A DNA stretch of 6,542 nucleotides from Bacillota bacterium. Lineage in GTDB: Bacteria; Bacillota; Sulfobacillia; JABLXB01. The stretch's first letter is position 1, and every line of letters starts with the position of its first letter. The notes below the pieces were generated by a model, which worked only from the letters and a program-made list of their open reading frames with translations, searched no databases and was not told the DNA's origin. The translations under genes were made by a program, and so were the position numbers. Location of the stretch: NCBI GenBank assembly GCA_024653225.1, contig JANLGA010000042.1:9734-16275 (forward strand). Reading direction: 5' to 3'. Shown here in pieces: positions 5,396 through 6,542 of this stretch.

Positions 5396-6463
5396 TTGAG
5401 GAAGAGCCGATGGAAACCCGGGAAGAACATCCTTTTCCTGTCGAAGCATGACGTGATGCAGGTCATGACGATGAGCGAGGCGATCGAGGCTGCGGCGGCC
5501 GCCTATGCTTCGGTCTCGTCGCGGACCGCCCGGGCCCCTGTCAGGACGCCTATACATGTGGACGCGCGCGGTGGCGTGTCGCTGTTCATGCCGGGGTACG
5601 TCCCGCCGTCCGCGGCTGGACCTGGCGGCAGGCGGCCAGGCCCAGGCGGATTGGGAATGAAAATGGCGTCGGTTTTCCCAGGGAATGCCGCGATGGGCCT
5701 TCCAACCGTTTTGGCCGCAATCCTCCTTGTCGACCCCGAAACGGGCGCTCCTGCGTGCCTTATGGAGGGCTCGTACCTCACGGCCCTGCGCACCGGAGCC
5801 GCCGCAGCCGTGGCCGCGCGCCACATGTCGAGGCAGGATTCCTCCGTTATCGCGGTTTTCGGCGCCGGCGGCCAGGCGAAGATGCAGATCCTGGGGCTTC
5901 TGGAAGTCCGCGACGTCTCGGAGGTCAGGATATTCGACGTTGCTACGGATCGCGCCGCGGCGCTGGCGTCGGAGATTACCCGCCTGGCGCCCGCGCGCGG
6001 CGCCGGCAGGGGCCCGAAGTGTGCAGCCGCCCCAGGCCCCCGCGAAGCGGTGGACGGAGCCGATATCGTGGTCACCGCAACCACCTCGACGGCGCCGGTG
6101 TTCAAGGCGGAATGGCTGAAGCCGGGCGCACACATCAACGGGATCGGGTCGTTCAGACCGGACATGCAGGAAGTCGGGGAGGATACCGTCCTACGCGCAG
6201 CGCGGATCGTGGTCGACTCGCGCGAAGCCGCCCTGGAGGAGGCCGGCGACCTTATCATCCCCCTGCGTAAAGGCCTCATAACTGAGGACAGGATAGCAGG
6301 GGAGATCGGCGACCTTGTACTGGGTCGCCTGGCCGGCAGGACATCTCCGGAGGACATCACGTTTGCGAAGATGGTGGGTCTTTCCGCGTTGGACGTCGCG
6401 GTGGGCTCCGCAGTGTTCGGGAAGGCGCTCGAGTCGGGATGGGGCACGGTAATACCGATGTAA
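5396..6463 (+). CDS. Ornithine cyclodeaminase / mu-crystallin family NAD(P)-dependent enzyme
   Basis: This cytoplasmic enzyme of 355 residues belongs to the family that includes ornithine cyclodeaminase, archaeal alanine dehydrogenase, pyrroline-2-carboxylate/ketimine reductases and mu-crystallin. It starts ILFLSKHDV (12-20) and MSEAIEAAAAAY (26-37). Substrate-site residues appear present: Arg50 (APVRTPIH), Lys89 (LGMKMASVFPGN) and Arg132 (TALRTGAAAAVAA). The Rossmann nucleotide site is VFGAGGQA (154-161), followed by DIVVTATTS (223-231). The INGIGSFRPD segment (248-256) has Phe253 where the catalytic Asp228 of Pseudomonas ornithine cyclodeaminase should be, favouring a reductase or dehydrogenase role. 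The C-terminus FAKMVGLSALDVAVGS is conserved. A Gly/Pro-rich insert (72-87) is unusual. TTG 5396 is chosen because the N-terminal strand is lost if the first in-frame ATG (codon 21) is used. Product and substrate are inferred, perhaps a cyclic imino acid linked to the importer. Confidence 0.88.
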   Translation: MRKSRWKPGKNILFLSKHDVMQVMTMSEAIEAAAAAYASVSSRTARAPVRTPIHVDARGGVSLFMPGYVPPSAAGPGGRRPGPGGLGMKMASVFPGNAAMGLPTVLAAILLVDPETGAPACLMEGSYLTALRTGAAAAVAARHMSRQDSSVIAVFGAGGQAKMQILGLLEVRDVSEVRIFDVATDRAAALASEITRLAPARGAGRGPKCAAAPGPREAVDGADIVVTATTSTAPVFKAEWLKPGAHINGIGSFRPDMQEVGEDTVLRAARIVVDSREAALEEAGDLIIPLRKGLITEDRIAGEIGDLVLGRLAGRTSPEDITFAKMVGLSALDVAVGSAVFGKALESGWGTVIPM

Positions 6464-6527
6464 CCGGCGGCGGGCGACTGCGGGCGGGCGTGTTGCCTCA
6501 CGTAAGAATCTAAACGAAGGGGATTCG

Positions 6528-6542
6528 TTGCCTCAGATGTTT
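6528..6542 (+). CDS. Possible start of a further gene, cut by the window end
   Basis: After 64 bases without a clear gene or terminator, GAAGGGG (6516-6522) lies five bases before TTG 6528. The TTG opens an in-frame reading TTG-CCT-CAG-ATG-TTT to the window end, with an in-frame ATG at 6537 as the alternative start. The 9-base sequence GTTGCCTCA at 6492-6500 recurs at 6527-6535 over this start; the first copy leads only to a short frame ending in TAA. Nothing can be said of the product. If real, it continues the same-direction cluster. Confidence 0.3.

Noticed and set aside
5503..6501. Long minus-strand open frame opposite the cyclodeaminase-family gene
   Set aside because: It is a Ser/Arg/Ala/Pro-rich shadow with no family motif, while the plus strand encodes a clear Rossmann enzyme.
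6464..6527. Terminator after the cyclodeaminase-family gene
   Set aside because: The stretch has GC-rich direct repeats (CGGGCG) but no self-complementary stem followed by a T-run.

Overview
The window holds one complete high-affinity, branched-chain-amino-acid-type (Liv/HAAT) ABC importer operon. It lies between two amino-acid-metabolism genes, and everything reads on the + strand. The DNA is GC-rich, with strong GGAGG-type ribosome binding sites, GTG and TTG starts, a lipoprotein-type binding protein, and frequent AGG (Arg) and ATA (Ile) codons. That combination fits a high-GC anaerobic Bacillota lineage or Synergistota better than a proteobacterium or a typical actinobacterium. This placement is an impression from codon use and signals, not a phylogenetic result.

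Layout: (1) 1-540, the C-terminal part of an FAD-dependent amine/amino-acid oxidoreductase of the DAO / sarcosine-oxidase-beta type, cut by the window edge. (2) 541-652, a 112-nt leader with overlapping inverted repeats and a strong Shine-Dalgarno at its end. (3) 653-1819, a lipoprotein substrate-binding protein. (4) 1829-1855, a perfect 11-bp GC-rich hairpin between the binding-protein and permease genes. (5) 1891-2805 and 2821-3831, the two permeases LivH and LivM. (6) 3872-4642 and 4642-5358, the two ATPases LivG and LivF, overlapping by one base. (7) 5396-6463, an ornithine cyclodeaminase / mu-crystallin family NAD(P)-dependent enzyme with a TTG start. (8) 6528 onward, a possible start of another gene.

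How the genes may work together: the binding protein captures a small amino-acid-like ligand outside the membrane, LivHM carries it across, and LivGF powers transport. The flanking oxidoreductase could oxidise a C-N bond of the substrate. The cyclodeaminase-family protein could reduce or otherwise process the resulting imine or cyclic imino acid. Octopine catabolic regions of Ti plasmids also combine an ABC importer, a DAO-family oxidase (ooxB) and an ornithine cyclodeaminase, although their importer belongs to another family. Two ligand- or catalysis-related positions depart from the textbook enzymes: the binding protein has Asn261 where LIVBP has Glu226, and the cyclodeaminase-like protein has Phe253 where ornithine cyclodeaminase has Asp228. 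The substrate may therefore not be leucine/isoleucine/valine, and the enzyme is probably not a true ornithine cyclodeaminase.

I found no tRNA, rRNA, CRISPR array, insertion sequence or phage gene, and no clearly new class of system. The interest lies in the gene combination, the residue changes and the RNA structures between genes.
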